Source: Zygnema cylindricum
Lineage: Eukaryota > Streptophyta > Zygnematophyceae > Zygnematales > Zygnemataceae
DNA length: 26,882 nucleotides
Reading direction: 5' to 3'
Assembly: GCA_037447655.1 (NCBI GenBank)
Contig: JBBHKE010000046.1
Location: 1 to 26,882, forward strand
The translations under genes were made by a program, and so were the position numbers. Of the stretch, positions 18,565-26,882 are shown piece by piece; position 1 is the stretch's first letter; each line of letters opens with the position of its first letter. Below the pieces are notes generated by a model. It saw nothing but the letters and a program-made list of their open reading frames with translations. It ran no database searches and was not told the origin of the DNA.

Positions 18565-20460
18565 CTTATTTATTTGTTTTTCTTTTTAGAAACCCTCATC
18601 TTTTTTTTTTGTTGTTTAAAGGAAGTCTAAAAGCCGTTCTTTGTTTTTTCAATTTACAGCATAGACCCTCTCCCCCTTTTTTTTGAAGACAAAAACCTTT
18701 TTAAAATCTCCTCAAAGACGCCGGGAAAACAATATTTTCGGAATAAATTTCAAAACCGTTTTTTTTTTCCCTCGCCAATTCTTTTTCATTTTTTTCCCCC
18801 CCCCCCTTTTTTTTTTAACCATGGGGTTTTCTTCACTCCCAGCCATTTTCTTATCTCCTCTAAATCTCGATATCTCGATAAATGAAATCTGAAACCTTTG
18901 ACTAAAAGATTCGATCCCTCGAGTAAATTCGATATTTTCCCTAAAATTTCTCGGAAAGAAATTTTTTGGAATGAAATTCCTCTCCAGTTTACTACCTTCA
19001 AAACCAATCAAATTTATCCGCACCTGTCAGATACCCGTTTGAAGATTTGTGGACCCAAAAAAAAGAAGTAATATAGTAGGAAAGGCTCCAAAAATAAAAA
19101 CTTGCGAATGTTTTGGAGATATTTTCACTCTAAATCTCGAAAACTATGATCGAAAGTAAAACCAAAACCCAAAATTAAACTGAAATCTAAACTTTAAACA
19201 AAAAACCTCACTCAAAACCTATAGAATAATCTTTTGTCTAGATAAAAGTTTTTTTTTCACAACTTTTTCCCGTGTTTCGAAAAGTTTAGTCGTAAAAAAG
19301 TCACGTAGTCACGTCCGGCTGTTTTTAATCTGGTATTTTCCTATTTAGGGCGGTTTTTAAACAGAGTTTAGTCATGTTTTAGAGTTTTTGGAGATCCTTA
19401 GGTTCTCTGAAAATTGGGTACTGTAGTAGATTTGAAAATCTATGTTCTCAGTTTAAAAGTCTCAGTTTTAGCAATTTCACTTTTTTCAGGCTGTATATGC
19501 TCCGCTTTGTATTCATATCTTTTTACAGAAGAAAGGAAACGAGGAAAGGAAATTTTACATAAATTGTTTCCCCCCTTTTTTTTTCAATTTCTCTCTTTTC
19601 TTTCCCTCTCTCTCCACTTTCTCCTCTTTTTTTTCTCTCTCTCCTTCTTCTCTCTTCCTCTTTTCTTCCGTCTTTTTTTGTTTTTGTGGCACCTGTGGTT
19701 TTTTGTTTTTTTTTTTGTTTTTCACCGTGTTTAAAAAAGAACCTTTTTTTTTTGTAGGTCTGGTTTAATTTTAAATTTTGCTAATGTGTATGTTATTTTT
19801 AGAAAAATACAATTTTAACTTGAATTTATTATGAATAAGACGGCCTTTTTTTGGCTGTATTTGTATGTTGTTTGCGTTCTATTTAATCTTTTATTTTAAA
19901 GTATTTTTGAGGTTTTTCGAGGTGTTTTAGGGCATTTAGGGTTTTAGGTTTTTTTTTAAGGTTTTTTTGAGGCTTTTAAGGGCTTCCAGGGCTTTTATGG
20001 TTTTTATGTTTTTGGGGTTTTCTCATATTGTAGAAAAATCATTTCTATTTTTATGTCGTCAAAATTTTCTTTCAAAATTGCTAAGTCTTTTTGTTGATTC
20101 CTTTTTTTTTTTCCTGGTCGTGCATTTTTTGTTTTTTTTTTATTTCTATACAAAAGAGAGGGAAAATTTTGTTTTGTTTGGTTAAAGGTGAATAATGTTT
20201 AAGTTTAAATTTGTACCTTTTTTTATTTTTGGGTTTCGATATTGAAAGAAAGATAAATATTGTTATGATCATGAAAAGAAGTTTCTCTCCTACAAAAATA
20301 AGTGCATTTTTCTTCTTTTATTTTAAGGCGGAAAATTTTGGGTCTTTGTTAGTAAATATTTGTAGAAAACTAAAAAATCAAAAAAAGAATTGTTGTACGA
20401 CAAATTTTTAGATTTTGGTGTTTTAAATTTTGGCGTTTTATCGAGTAAAATGACGAAAAC
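18565..20460. other. 3' flank of the ARM gene: T-rich, no gene seen
   Basis: This 1.9-kb stretch has long T runs, a C run near 18798-18807 and a pyrimidine tract near 19,570-19,680. Short frames here translate to Phe/Leu-rich nonsense. TTATTTATTTG just after the stop and several AATAAA-like words could belong to the ARM transcript's 3' end, but I cannot fix a polyadenylation site. Confidence 0.5.
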
Positions 20461-20520
20461 AAGATAAATGTCACAAAAACATAATCAAAACATGAGTTAA
20501 ACATGACCAAAAGATGACAA

Positions 20521-20690
20521 AAGTATCAGCCTCTCTCATCCTCTTCCTCCTTTTCCTTCTCCAACCTTTTCTTCTCCTCATTTTTCTCCTCCTCGTTCTC
20601 TTCTTTCTCCCTATACTCATCCTCCTCGTCCCCACCTTCTCCTTGTCCTCCTCCATATAGCTCTCGTCCCCTTCTGCTCTTCTCCCGCAA
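20521..20690 (+). repeat. Pyrimidine-rich (CTTCTCC) tract
   Basis: About 170 bp of C and T with the recurrent word CCTCCTC or CTTCTCC. It is low-complexity DNA, and the open frame on the other strand (Arg/Lys/Glu-rich) is a by-product. Confidence 0.6.
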
Positions 20691-20726
20691 AACAATGTCT
20701 CGAAAAAAATGCCATCAATGTCAAAA

Positions 20727-20778
20727 CCGGCTTAAAAAAAACGGCTCCAAGAAAACGGCTTCAAAAAAACGGCTCCAT
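20727..20778 (+). repeat. Short tandem repeat, AAAACGGCTYC units
   Basis: Three to four units of about 17 bp share AAAAACGGCTYC. Non-coding as far as can be judged. Confidence 0.5.
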
Positions 20779-20888
20779 GTCACCGCATGGCCATGGCGGC
20801 GCACATGGGAAAGTATCGCCGCATCGGGGGAGTGGGGAAACGGAGAGGGGGAGAGGGGGAGAGAGGGAGAGGGGAGCGCCGGTCGTGT

Positions 20889-21083
20889 AACGGGAGCCTG
20901 CAGCAGAGGTCACAATTGGGTACCCAAATCCGTACCCGAATCCGTACCCTAATCCATACCCAAATCCGTACCCAGCCGGGAGCATCAGATCCAGAACGGA
21001 TTCGGGTGCTAAATTTTGGGGGCCGGCCGGATTCGGCTGTGTGATTCAAAAAAAATAAAAAAAAATCGGGTACAGCCGGGTAA
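20889..21083 (+). repeat. Left copy of an inverted dispersed repeat with 12-bp tandem
   Basis: The order is CAGCAGAGGTCACAATTGGG, then about five 12-bp units close to TACCCRAATCCG (20920-20975), then ACGGATTCGGGTGC, AATTTTGGGGGCCGGCCGG, and an A-rich tail before GGTACAGCCGGGTAAGCAA. The same order is found on the complementary strand at 21605-21785. A conserved order ending in an A-rich stretch could indicate a retroposon, but no LINE or SINE hallmark is identified. Confidence 0.6.
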
Positions 21084-21090
21084 GCAAGAT

Positions 21091-21092
<2 letters not shown>

Positions 21093-21164
<72 letters not shown>
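21093..21164 (+). repeat. (TA)n microsatellite of about 72 bp
   Basis: Perfect alternating TA between the left copy of the dispersed repeat and a small foldback. It is a likely site of length polymorphism and cruciform extrusion. Confidence 0.9.
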
Positions 21165-21168
<4 letters not shown>

Positions 21169-21327
21169 GGATTCGGATTTTTGCAATTTTGACTTTTGTG
21201 ACCTCTGACCCCCTCAGCTCGAATGAGGGTCAGCTACTAAGGACGAATTGGAATCACGGACGGCAAGTATGGGAGCACAGCAGAGGTCGCAGAAGTCAAA
21301 ATTTCCGATACCCGAATCCGACATTTA
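21165..21327. repeat. Small foldback element
   Basis: TGTCGGATTCGG at 21165 pairs with CCGAATCCGACA ending near 21326. Further inside, AATTTTGACTTTTGTGACCTCTG pairs with CAGAGGTCGCAGAAGTCAAAATT. The loop is about 60 bp. The CAGCAGAGGTC segment is shared with the neighbouring dispersed repeat. Confidence 0.6.
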
Positions 21328-21604
21328 TTTTTTTCAAAATCTGAACACCCGAAATCTGTCCGCGTTATGTCACCCTCCTAAATTGTTACCCGATACCCGA
21401 TACGCGTTTACGCAAAAAAGTTAACAGACACTCGGTTTCTCGCGTCTACCCGTACCCGCCCGTACCCGAATAAGTACAAAATTAATGGTACATCTCCCAC
21501 ATACCTTCCACGATACCAAGAGTACAAAGTACAATAATGTTGGATAGTATGGACAATACTGTTCTGCACCGTACTGTAGTGGAATGTATCTACGAAACCT
21601 TCAA

Positions 21605-21785
21605 TTTTATTTTTTTGCTTACCCGGCCGAACCTGATTTATTTTTATTTTTATTTGAGTCACCCGGCCGAATCCGGCCGGCCCCCAAAATTTGGCACCCG
21701 AATCCGTTCCGGATCCGACGCGGGCGGGCGGGTACCGGTCGGGTACGGATTCGGGTACCCGATTGCGACCTGTGGAGCACAATTA
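21605..21785 (-). repeat. Right, inverted copy of the dispersed repeat
   Basis: On the complementary strand it reads ACAGGTCGCAATCGGGTACC, CGAATCCGTACCC, ACGGATTCGGGTGC, AATTTTGGGGGCCGGCCGG, an A-rich stretch, then GGCCGGGTAAGCAA. It has one or two 12-bp units against about five in the left copy. Confidence 0.6.
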
Positions 21786-21903
21786 GCGCCGGAGCGAATC
21801 TGGGAATCGGAACAGCGTAACAGAGTGCCTGGAACGATACCGGTAAGTATCGAAGAATCGGCCCCGGATTCTGCACCTTGGCCGGAATTCCCAAGGACTA
21901 TAG

Positions 21904-22023
21904 AACTGTACGGACATGGGATGGAATCCGCAGGGACAATATAGCTGTACGGACATGGGATGGAATCTGCATGTAGAGCTGCACGGACATCGGATGGAAT
22001 CGCCGGGATTATATAACTGTACG
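21904..22023 (+). repeat. Tandem repeat of about 36-41 bp, three and a half units
   Basis: Each unit carries RCTGYACGGACATSGGATGGA followed by TC and a variable AT-containing spacer (TATA or GTAGA). The starts are near 21905, 21944, 21979 and a partial at 22015. Apparently non-coding. Confidence 0.7.
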
Positions 22024-22166
22024 CCAAGAATTGGCAAAAACGACCTTGCCAAGGTAATCTCTTCTTTTACATATAAGGGAATGCTATGGGAATGTCGCCA
22101 TCCGACTCCCATAGGTCCAAGAAGGTGCATGAATTTAGGATACGTCCAATTCTTAAAGTTGGATAG

Positions 22167-22387
22167 TGAACCGTGAATCGCTATTAGTGTTAATAAAATT
22201 TTCGCCACTTAAAACATATTTTCTCCGTACACATTTGTCGGATTTCCACATGGAGACCGCCAATCGGAAGGTGAGAATCTTTGATTTCAATTTCAACCGT
22301 CAGATCCATAAGCCGACAAGTGTGTACGGAGAAAAAATGTTAAAAGTGGCAAAAAAAACATTAACACTAATAGCGATTCACGGTGTA
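22167..22387 (-). mobile_element. TA-flanked MITE, family 2, inverted copy
   Basis: The arms contain CCGTGAATCGCTATTAGTGT and the matching complement ending TTCACGGTG TA. The inner arm words TTTTCTCCGTACAC and GTGTACGGAGAAAA also pair. The middle (GAGACCGCCAATCGGAAG) is the reverse of that in 11371-11592 and 14270-14487, so this copy is inverted. The left tip reads GTGAACCG where TACACCG would be expected, so it is damaged. Confidence 0.7.
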
Positions 22388-23020
22388 CCGTAGATAGGGA
22401 ATGCATGGTAGACACTATTTCGGCATGTTAGAAAGGGAATCGCACTAACATAATAGGACAATAATAGGACAATAATAGGTTTTTGGATTTATTTTCATAA
22501 ACGACAAGGGAGCTTGGTCGACACTATACCACATTCGTTTTGCTTTCACCTTAGAGAGACGCCTTGAGGGTGTAGCGACTAGAGAGAGAGAGAGAGAGAG
22601 AGAGCTTTTGCCTACCAATAGTGTGAGATGAATTAGCTTTGGAGCCATTTTTTTACCTTTAGAGACCATGTCCATGGTGGTAGGTATGATTTGGCGTCTT
22701 TCTAAAGATCCCGATTTGGTGTCCTATTTACACCCAGGTCTCCATTGGTTCCTTCGTCCTCCGGAGGAATGAGAGGGAGTGCGACCCTCTTAGTGAGGGT
22801 GTGCACCAACTTGGGGATTGGCCTACTAGGGAGGGCAGGGCCGGTGGGCAGGAAAAAAGGGCAAAAAAAGGTTAAGGGCAAGAAAAAGTCAAGCCCCCAG
22901 GAAAGTTTGAAATCACATGAACCTTTCTGGATGATTGAGGAGGGAGAAGGAGAAGAAGAAAAGGGAGGAGAGGGTGGACAACAGGGAAGGATAGAGAGTA
23001 CACCGTCGGGGTCTACATCC
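22388..23020. other. Spacer, no supported gene; short GA run inside
   Basis: A (GA)12 run lies at 22581-22604. The DNA is less AT-biased than its surroundings, and a + strand frame runs from 22706 through the minisatellite to 23320. Its N-terminal translation (GLLGRAGPVGRKKGQKKVKG-like) is basic and unfamiliar. I see no domain and do not call a gene. Confidence 0.4.
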
Positions 23021-23226
23021 AAAACAGTAATCAATGTCTCCAAAACAATAAATAATTTCTCCAAAACAATAATCAATGTCTCCAAAACAATAAATAATTT
23101 CTCCAAAACAATAATCAATGTCTCCAAAACAATAAATAATTTCTCCAAAACAATAATCAATGTCTCCAAAACAATAAATAATGTCTCCAAAACAATAATC
23201 AATGTCTCTAAAACAATGTCTCCAAA
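23021..23226 (+). repeat. 21-bp minisatellite, open in frame on both strands
   Basis: About nine to ten units of 21 bp (TCCAAAACAATAA plus TCAATGTC or ATAATTTC) alternate in pairs, giving a 42-bp higher-order unit. Because 21 is a multiple of three and the unit lacks stops, the + strand reads as SKTIINV/SKTINNF heptads and the - strand as LETLFIV/LETLIIV heptads. Confidence 0.85.
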
Positions 23227-23860
23227 AATTATGAAGGGCACCATCGAGAAGCAGTTACAATCCGCCGCAAAGGATTACTATGTACCGCCTCCCATTCGAA
23301 CGAAGTATCAGTGTCTTTGAAGCGATAGTCACTGCAGTTTGTGGAACAATGTTGTATGCTCAAATCGACTCTCCTCCAAATCTTTTACTTATTATTCTCC
23401 ATGGGAGCAAATAACCAATTGACGTCATTGGGCTCAAGAAAACAGTCGAACGAGAAAATAGAGAGAGCCGAGTAAAGGAGAACGAGGCTTGTAAAAAAAT
23501 AAATAAGAAAGAAACGAAGAGTGGAAAGAATGGGTGTAGTCAACTAAAAGCTAAGTTCTCTTATAACCAGACTCCCGTTCGGAAAACATCCGCTGTTTGA
23601 GAAACTCCTAAATTTTGGGAGAAATCAGGTGAATAAAGAAAACATAAATAAATGAATAAAGAATAAAGAATCAGAGGGAAGCTCCACGAGAAGCTTGGAG
23701 AAAATTTGTCCATGGTAGATTAACCGGTATATCCTCCGAATAAAAGAAAAAAGAAAAAAGAATCCGAAAAAAAAGACTTTATTAAGAAAGCACGATGGTA
23801 AACTGTCTGAGTACAAATTAATGGGGGGAATCTGACAAGATATCTACAAAAGAGAATACT
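23227..23860. other. Non-coding spacer
   Basis: No gene recognised. The frame entering from the minisatellite stops at 23320. The rest is A-rich with AATAAAGAA words near 23640-23670. Confidence 0.4.
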
Positions 23861-24250
23861 AGAAGGGAAGAAAGGAAGAAAGGAAGAAGGGAAGAAGGGA
23901 AGAAAGGAAGAGAAAGAAAGAAAGGAAGAAAAGGAAGAAGGAAAAAAAGAAGAAAGAAGGGAAGAAAGGAAGAGAAAGGAAGAAAGGAAGAAAAGAAGAA
24001 GGAAAGAAAGGAAGAAAGGAAGAAGGGAAGAAAGGAAGAAAGGAAGAAGGGAAGAAAGGAAGAAGAAGGAAAAAAGGAAGAAGGGAAGAAAGGAAAAAAG
24101 GGAGAAGGGAAGAAGGGAAGAAAGGAAGAAGGGAAAAAGGGAAGAAAGGAAGAAAGGAAGAAAAGAAGAAAGGAAGAAAGGAAGAAAAAAAAAAGGAAGA
24201 AGGGAAGGAAGGAAGAAAGGAAGAAAAGAAGAAAGGAAGAAGGGAAGACA
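23861..24250 (+). repeat. GGAAGAAA purine minisatellite
   Basis: About 390 bp of A and G only, built from GGAAGAAA and GGGAAGAA units of 7-8 bp with length variants. The Phe/Leu/Ser-rich frames on the - strand are artefacts of the repeat. Confidence 0.9.
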
Positions 24251-25235
24251 TTATTTGAAATCCTAGGGATCATGGGAGCAAGAATGGGACTATCCTTATC
24301 TATAGAGAGAGGCGAAAGTCAGAGAATGAGAAACAATTTTTTACACATAAGAATAAAAGACAACTTAAAAAGAAAAAAACGGGTCTCTATGCACGTGTTT
24401 TTAATTATAATTTAGTTTTGAGAGACGTGGCTTGTTTAAATTTCACAAAGAAATAGTGAAAACAATAAAAAAAAGAGCATCATCACCACTATTTTAGGTT
24501 CGAGGGATAAAATTTTGAGTAGTGCCATTTACAATAATTAGCGGTACAGAATAGTCATTATTTTGATTTTTGATTTTTTTTTTTCCTTATGTTTTACTTC
24601 ATTGGTGATTCTAAGTGAAGATTTTATTCATCATCTCCATTTTTTTTTCTTGTATTTCAGCCACAAGAAATTCACTAAAAAGGCAAAGTTTATGGAAAAA
24701 AGAGTAAAAAATATTTCCCATGGAAAGAAATAATACAAAAAAAATCCAGAAAAGACAAAAATATCCACCAAGTTTTTTATCCACCCAACAGAAAAAGACA
24801 GTCTTAACTAAAATAAAAAAGAGTTCCCATTATCTTACTCATAAAAGCACGAATATGAAAAAAAAACTCTATGATATCCAAAATAATTTAAATAGAGTAT
24901 ATTTTATTGCCACCTGATAAAAATACAAAGGCAGTTTAGAAAACTATTCACACATTTGTTTCCCTGAGACTCATATTATAAAAATATTTCTAAGCTTCTT
25001 CCGATGCAATCTATATCTAAAACTTTTTCTCCCCCGTAACAAAAACAAATCATACCTTTTTAAAATATAATTTTTTAAACTTAAAACTAAAATCTTTTTT
25101 TACTTCTCCCTTCTTTTTCTCCTTTCATCTCCCTTCTTACAACTCATAAAAAAATGATCGATTTTCGTAAATCTCCTCTATAAAAAAATAAAAAGTTCCC
25201 CGAAAAAAAAAAACTTAAAAAGGTCTTTTCGAACC

Positions 25236-25236
<1 letters not shown>
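24251..25236. other. AT-rich spacer downstream of the ABC1K3-like gene
   Basis: No gene is supported. A small lysine-rich frame at 24720-24917 is what A-rich DNA produces by chance. TTGTATTTCAG at 24651 looks like a splice acceptor but has no coding exon after it. On the - strand the ABC1K3-like 3' untranslated region may extend into this tract. Confidence 0.45.

Positions 25237-25273
<37 letters not shown>
25237..25273 (+). repeat. Poly(A) run of 37 bases
   Basis: An uninterrupted A run within a wider A-rich stretch. It lies about 300 bp beyond the stop of the - strand gene, on which it reads as poly(T), so it is not that gene's poly(A) tail. Its length may be unreliable in an assembly. Confidence 0.7.
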
Positions 25274-25289
<16 letters not shown>

Positions 25290-25569
25290 GAAAAATGCTA
25301 CTATCATCGTATAACTAGAAGAAAAAAATCCCATTTTTTAAAAATCACAAAAATTCTACAAGAATCAAGAATATGTCCCTCACAATCTACACCAATTTTC
25401 CACCGACCCTTGTTAAAAAAAGGTCGCCGACTAAAAATGGATACAAACTAATGCACGAAAAAAAAATATATATGTCTATTTTTAGAGCTGGTACGTTTCC
25501 TTCCTTTTTTTTTTTTTTAAAGCGGGTGTGTTTTTTTTTTTTTTTCTTTAGTATTATTATTATTTTATT

Positions 25570-26577
25570 TTAAGCGGGTGACGTGACGGGTGTATTTTGC
25601 GAGGCATTAGGACGAAGGGCCAATTGCAGCGATCTAGCGGCCAATCGCCGCAAAACCCCATTTGCGATTTCCGACCCCATTTCCTGAGCCTCCGCCTTGC
25701 CCAGGACCTGGAAATAAAGAAATAAAAGAATAAAAACATAAATAAGTAAATAAATAAGTAAATACACAAATAAATAAATGAGCAAATAAATAAAAGAATG
25801 AATAAATGCATAAACGAATGAATGAATGAATGAGTGAATAAATAATAAAAAAATATATAATAAAGAAATAAATAAATAAAGCAATAAAGAAAGAAATATT
25901 GAAAGAAAGAAAAAAAGAAAGAAAGAAAAAATAAATAAAACATATAAACAAACAAACAAACAAACAAATTAAAATAAAAACAAAAATAAATAAATAAAAA
26001 ACAGAGAAAAAATGAAAAAAAATAAAAAAAAAGTAAAAAGAAAAAAAAGAAAAAAAAGAAAAAAAGAAAAAAAATAATTCAATAAACAAACAGAAAAAAA
26101 AGGAACAAAAAACGGATCACGAAAAAAAAACAAAAAAAAGGAGCAAAAAACGGAATAAAATAAACCAAAAAATAAACAGAAAATACACAACAAATAAATA
26201 ATAATAATAAATAAAATAATAATAATACCTCTACCAGAGGTTGCAAAGCCGAGGGATCGAATCCTCGCGAATTCTGCATCAGTCTCCAACACCGAATCAC
26301 CGTCTCCCTCAACTCCACCACCTCCTCTCTCTCCACCCCCCTCATCCCAAGGGAGGGAGGGAATACTCGGAGGGGGAGAGGAAGATTCTCACTCGCCTCT
26401 ATCGCCCCTCCGAGGAGGAGAGCCTCCATAACTCTCACGGCCTCCGATTGGACGAGTTTTCTTAAAGGACCACCCTCAGGACCAAGGAGGAGATCGGCCA
26501 ATGGGAGGAGGGCAGCTGTCGTCTCATAGTCGCGATCTTTTCGTCCTTGAGTGAGAAGGTTTTCAAGGCGGTTCCAC
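25570..26577 (-). CDS. ABC1K3: ABC1K3-like plastid atypical kinase, C-terminal exons (5' part outside window)
   Basis: Two exons are visible on the - strand: 26577-26229 (349 nt, starting with the last base of a split codon, then 116 codons) and 25707-25570 (45 codons and TAA). The first begins WNRLENLLTQGRKDRDY and runs through LLLGPEGGPLRKLVQSEAVR to NSRGFDPSALQPLVE. The second continues VLGKAEAQEMGSEIANGVLR and LAARSLQLALR. From knowledge of the family, this matches the region after the kinase core in plant ABC1K3 (ABC1/UbiB-type kinase of plastoglobules, linked to prenyl-lipid and plastoquinone/tocopherol metabolism). Catalytic motifs are not in the window, so activity cannot be judged. 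Junctions are CAG/GTGG, GAG/GTATTA and CAG/GTCCTG. The upstream part lies past base 26882 or in the purine tract. A different ABC1K paralogue is possible. Confidence 0.78.
25708..26228 (-). other. Phase-0 intron of the ABC1K3-like gene
   Basis: The 521-bp intron runs from GTATTATT to TTATTTCCAG on the - strand. It is almost pure AT simple repeat on the + strand: AAATAAAT units (about 25710-25990), AAACAAAC, then A runs and AATAATAAT. Skipping it joins QPLVE to VLGKAE, restoring a conserved C-terminal block, which supports the boundaries. Confidence 0.8.
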
Positions 26578-26882
26578 CTGGGGAGGGGGGGAGGGAGAGG
26601 GAGGGAGAGGGGGAGAGGAGAGGGCGGGAGGGGAGAGAGAGAGAGGGGAGAAAGAGGGAGGTGAGAGAGAGGGAGGTGAGAGGGCGAGAGAGGAGAGAGT
26701 GAGAGGGGAGAGAGCGGGAGGGGAAGAGGGTAAGGTATCCCAAGCTTCCTTTTCGACTATACTGCTGGCCACAGAGACAAAAGGAGAGAGGAGGGGGGAG
26801 GGTGAGGGAGGACGGGAGGGCCGGAAGGCAGGAGAGGGGGAGAGGGGAGGGGGGAGAGGGGAGAGGGAAGAGGGGAGAGGGG
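26578..26882 (-). other. Purine/pyrimidine-rich intron portion upstream of the penultimate exon
   Basis: On the coding (-) strand this is a long CT tract ending CTCCCCAG, an ideal polypyrimidine tract and acceptor. The GT dinucleotides in it lie near 26760-26790, and none offers a convincing exon end. I read the whole stretch as intron that continues beyond the window. The small non-repetitive island at 26730-26790 translates to nothing recognisable. Confidence 0.6.

Noticed and set aside
20920-20975. TACCC-AATCC units as interstitial telomere repeats
   Set aside because: The period is 12 and not 7, and the units do not contain CCCTAAA in tandem, so they do not match the plant telomere sequence.
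20780-21049. Frames with YGFG-type or IRTR-type tetrapeptide repeats
   Set aside because: They come from the 12-bp TACCCRAATCCG array, whose length is divisible by three, and they are open on both strands.
23818-24273. Phe/Ser/Leu-rich - strand frames of 130-151 codons
   Set aside because: They are produced by the GGAAGAAA minisatellite. Two frames are open together with the same composition, so there is no coding signal.
24720-24917. A 65-codon lysine/asparagine-rich frame after a TTTCAG
   Set aside because: It is A-rich DNA with no domain. The upstream acceptor-like site has no matching exon, and the frame is within chance length for this composition.
25237-25273. Poly(A) run as the mark of a processed retrocopy
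   Set aside because: No retrocopied gene body or target duplication is seen next to it, and the whole neighbourhood is A-rich, so simple slippage explains it.
25634-26292. Phe/Ile/Tyr-rich - strand frames over the AAATAAAT repeats
   Set aside because: They fall in the intron of the ABC1K3-like gene and only run into the exons by chance. The true frame is set by the flanking conserved exons.

Overview
The window reads as nuclear DNA of a plant (green lineage). It has spliced genes with GT-AG introns, an ARM-repeat protein of the kind seen in plant U-box and ARM families, and the C-terminal end of a gene that closely resembles the plastid atypical kinase ABC1K3. Nothing fixes the genus. The many simple repeats, T-rich introns and abundant non-autonomous DNA transposons suggest a repeat-rich genome. 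I see no bacterial, organellar or CRISPR signal and no RNA gene.

Bases 1 to about 14,810 are a transposon graveyard with no convincing gene. The main constituents are short non-autonomous DNA elements identified from terminal inverted repeats and target duplications. (1) A family of 770-980 bp has ends GGGTGTGTCCCCATGT and TTA/TAA duplications (PIF/Harbinger-like): copies at 977-1953, 5612-6382, 6433-7207 and 7653-8438, plus an old broken copy over about 454-2812. (2) A related-style element lies at 9140-10094. (3) A family with inverted repeats of about 310 bp lies at 2858-3797 and 4663-7571. (4) TA-flanked MITEs with ends CACCG..AATCGCTATTAG lie at 9690-9891, 11371-11592, 14270-14487, 14688-14806 (truncated) and 22167-22387. 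The nesting gives relative ages: the old element near base 454 was hit by an element at 893-2345, which was hit by 977-1953. The element at 4663-7571 carries 5612-6382 and 6433-7207 in opposite orientation.

At 14,810-18,564 a poly(A) run and a 400-bp GA-rich tract lead directly into the start codon of a two-exon ARM-repeat gene on the + strand (15381-17456 joined to 18508-18564, 710 residues). Its intron carries a degenerate minisatellite.

Bases 18,565-25,569 lie between convergent genes. They hold T-rich and purine-rich low-complexity DNA, a foldback repeat cluster at 20.9-21.8 kb, one more MITE and several minisatellites. At 25,570-26,577 on the - strand are the last two exons of the ABC1K3-like gene; the rest of that gene lies beyond the window. 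The two genes face each other and nothing in the sequence suggests a shared pathway.
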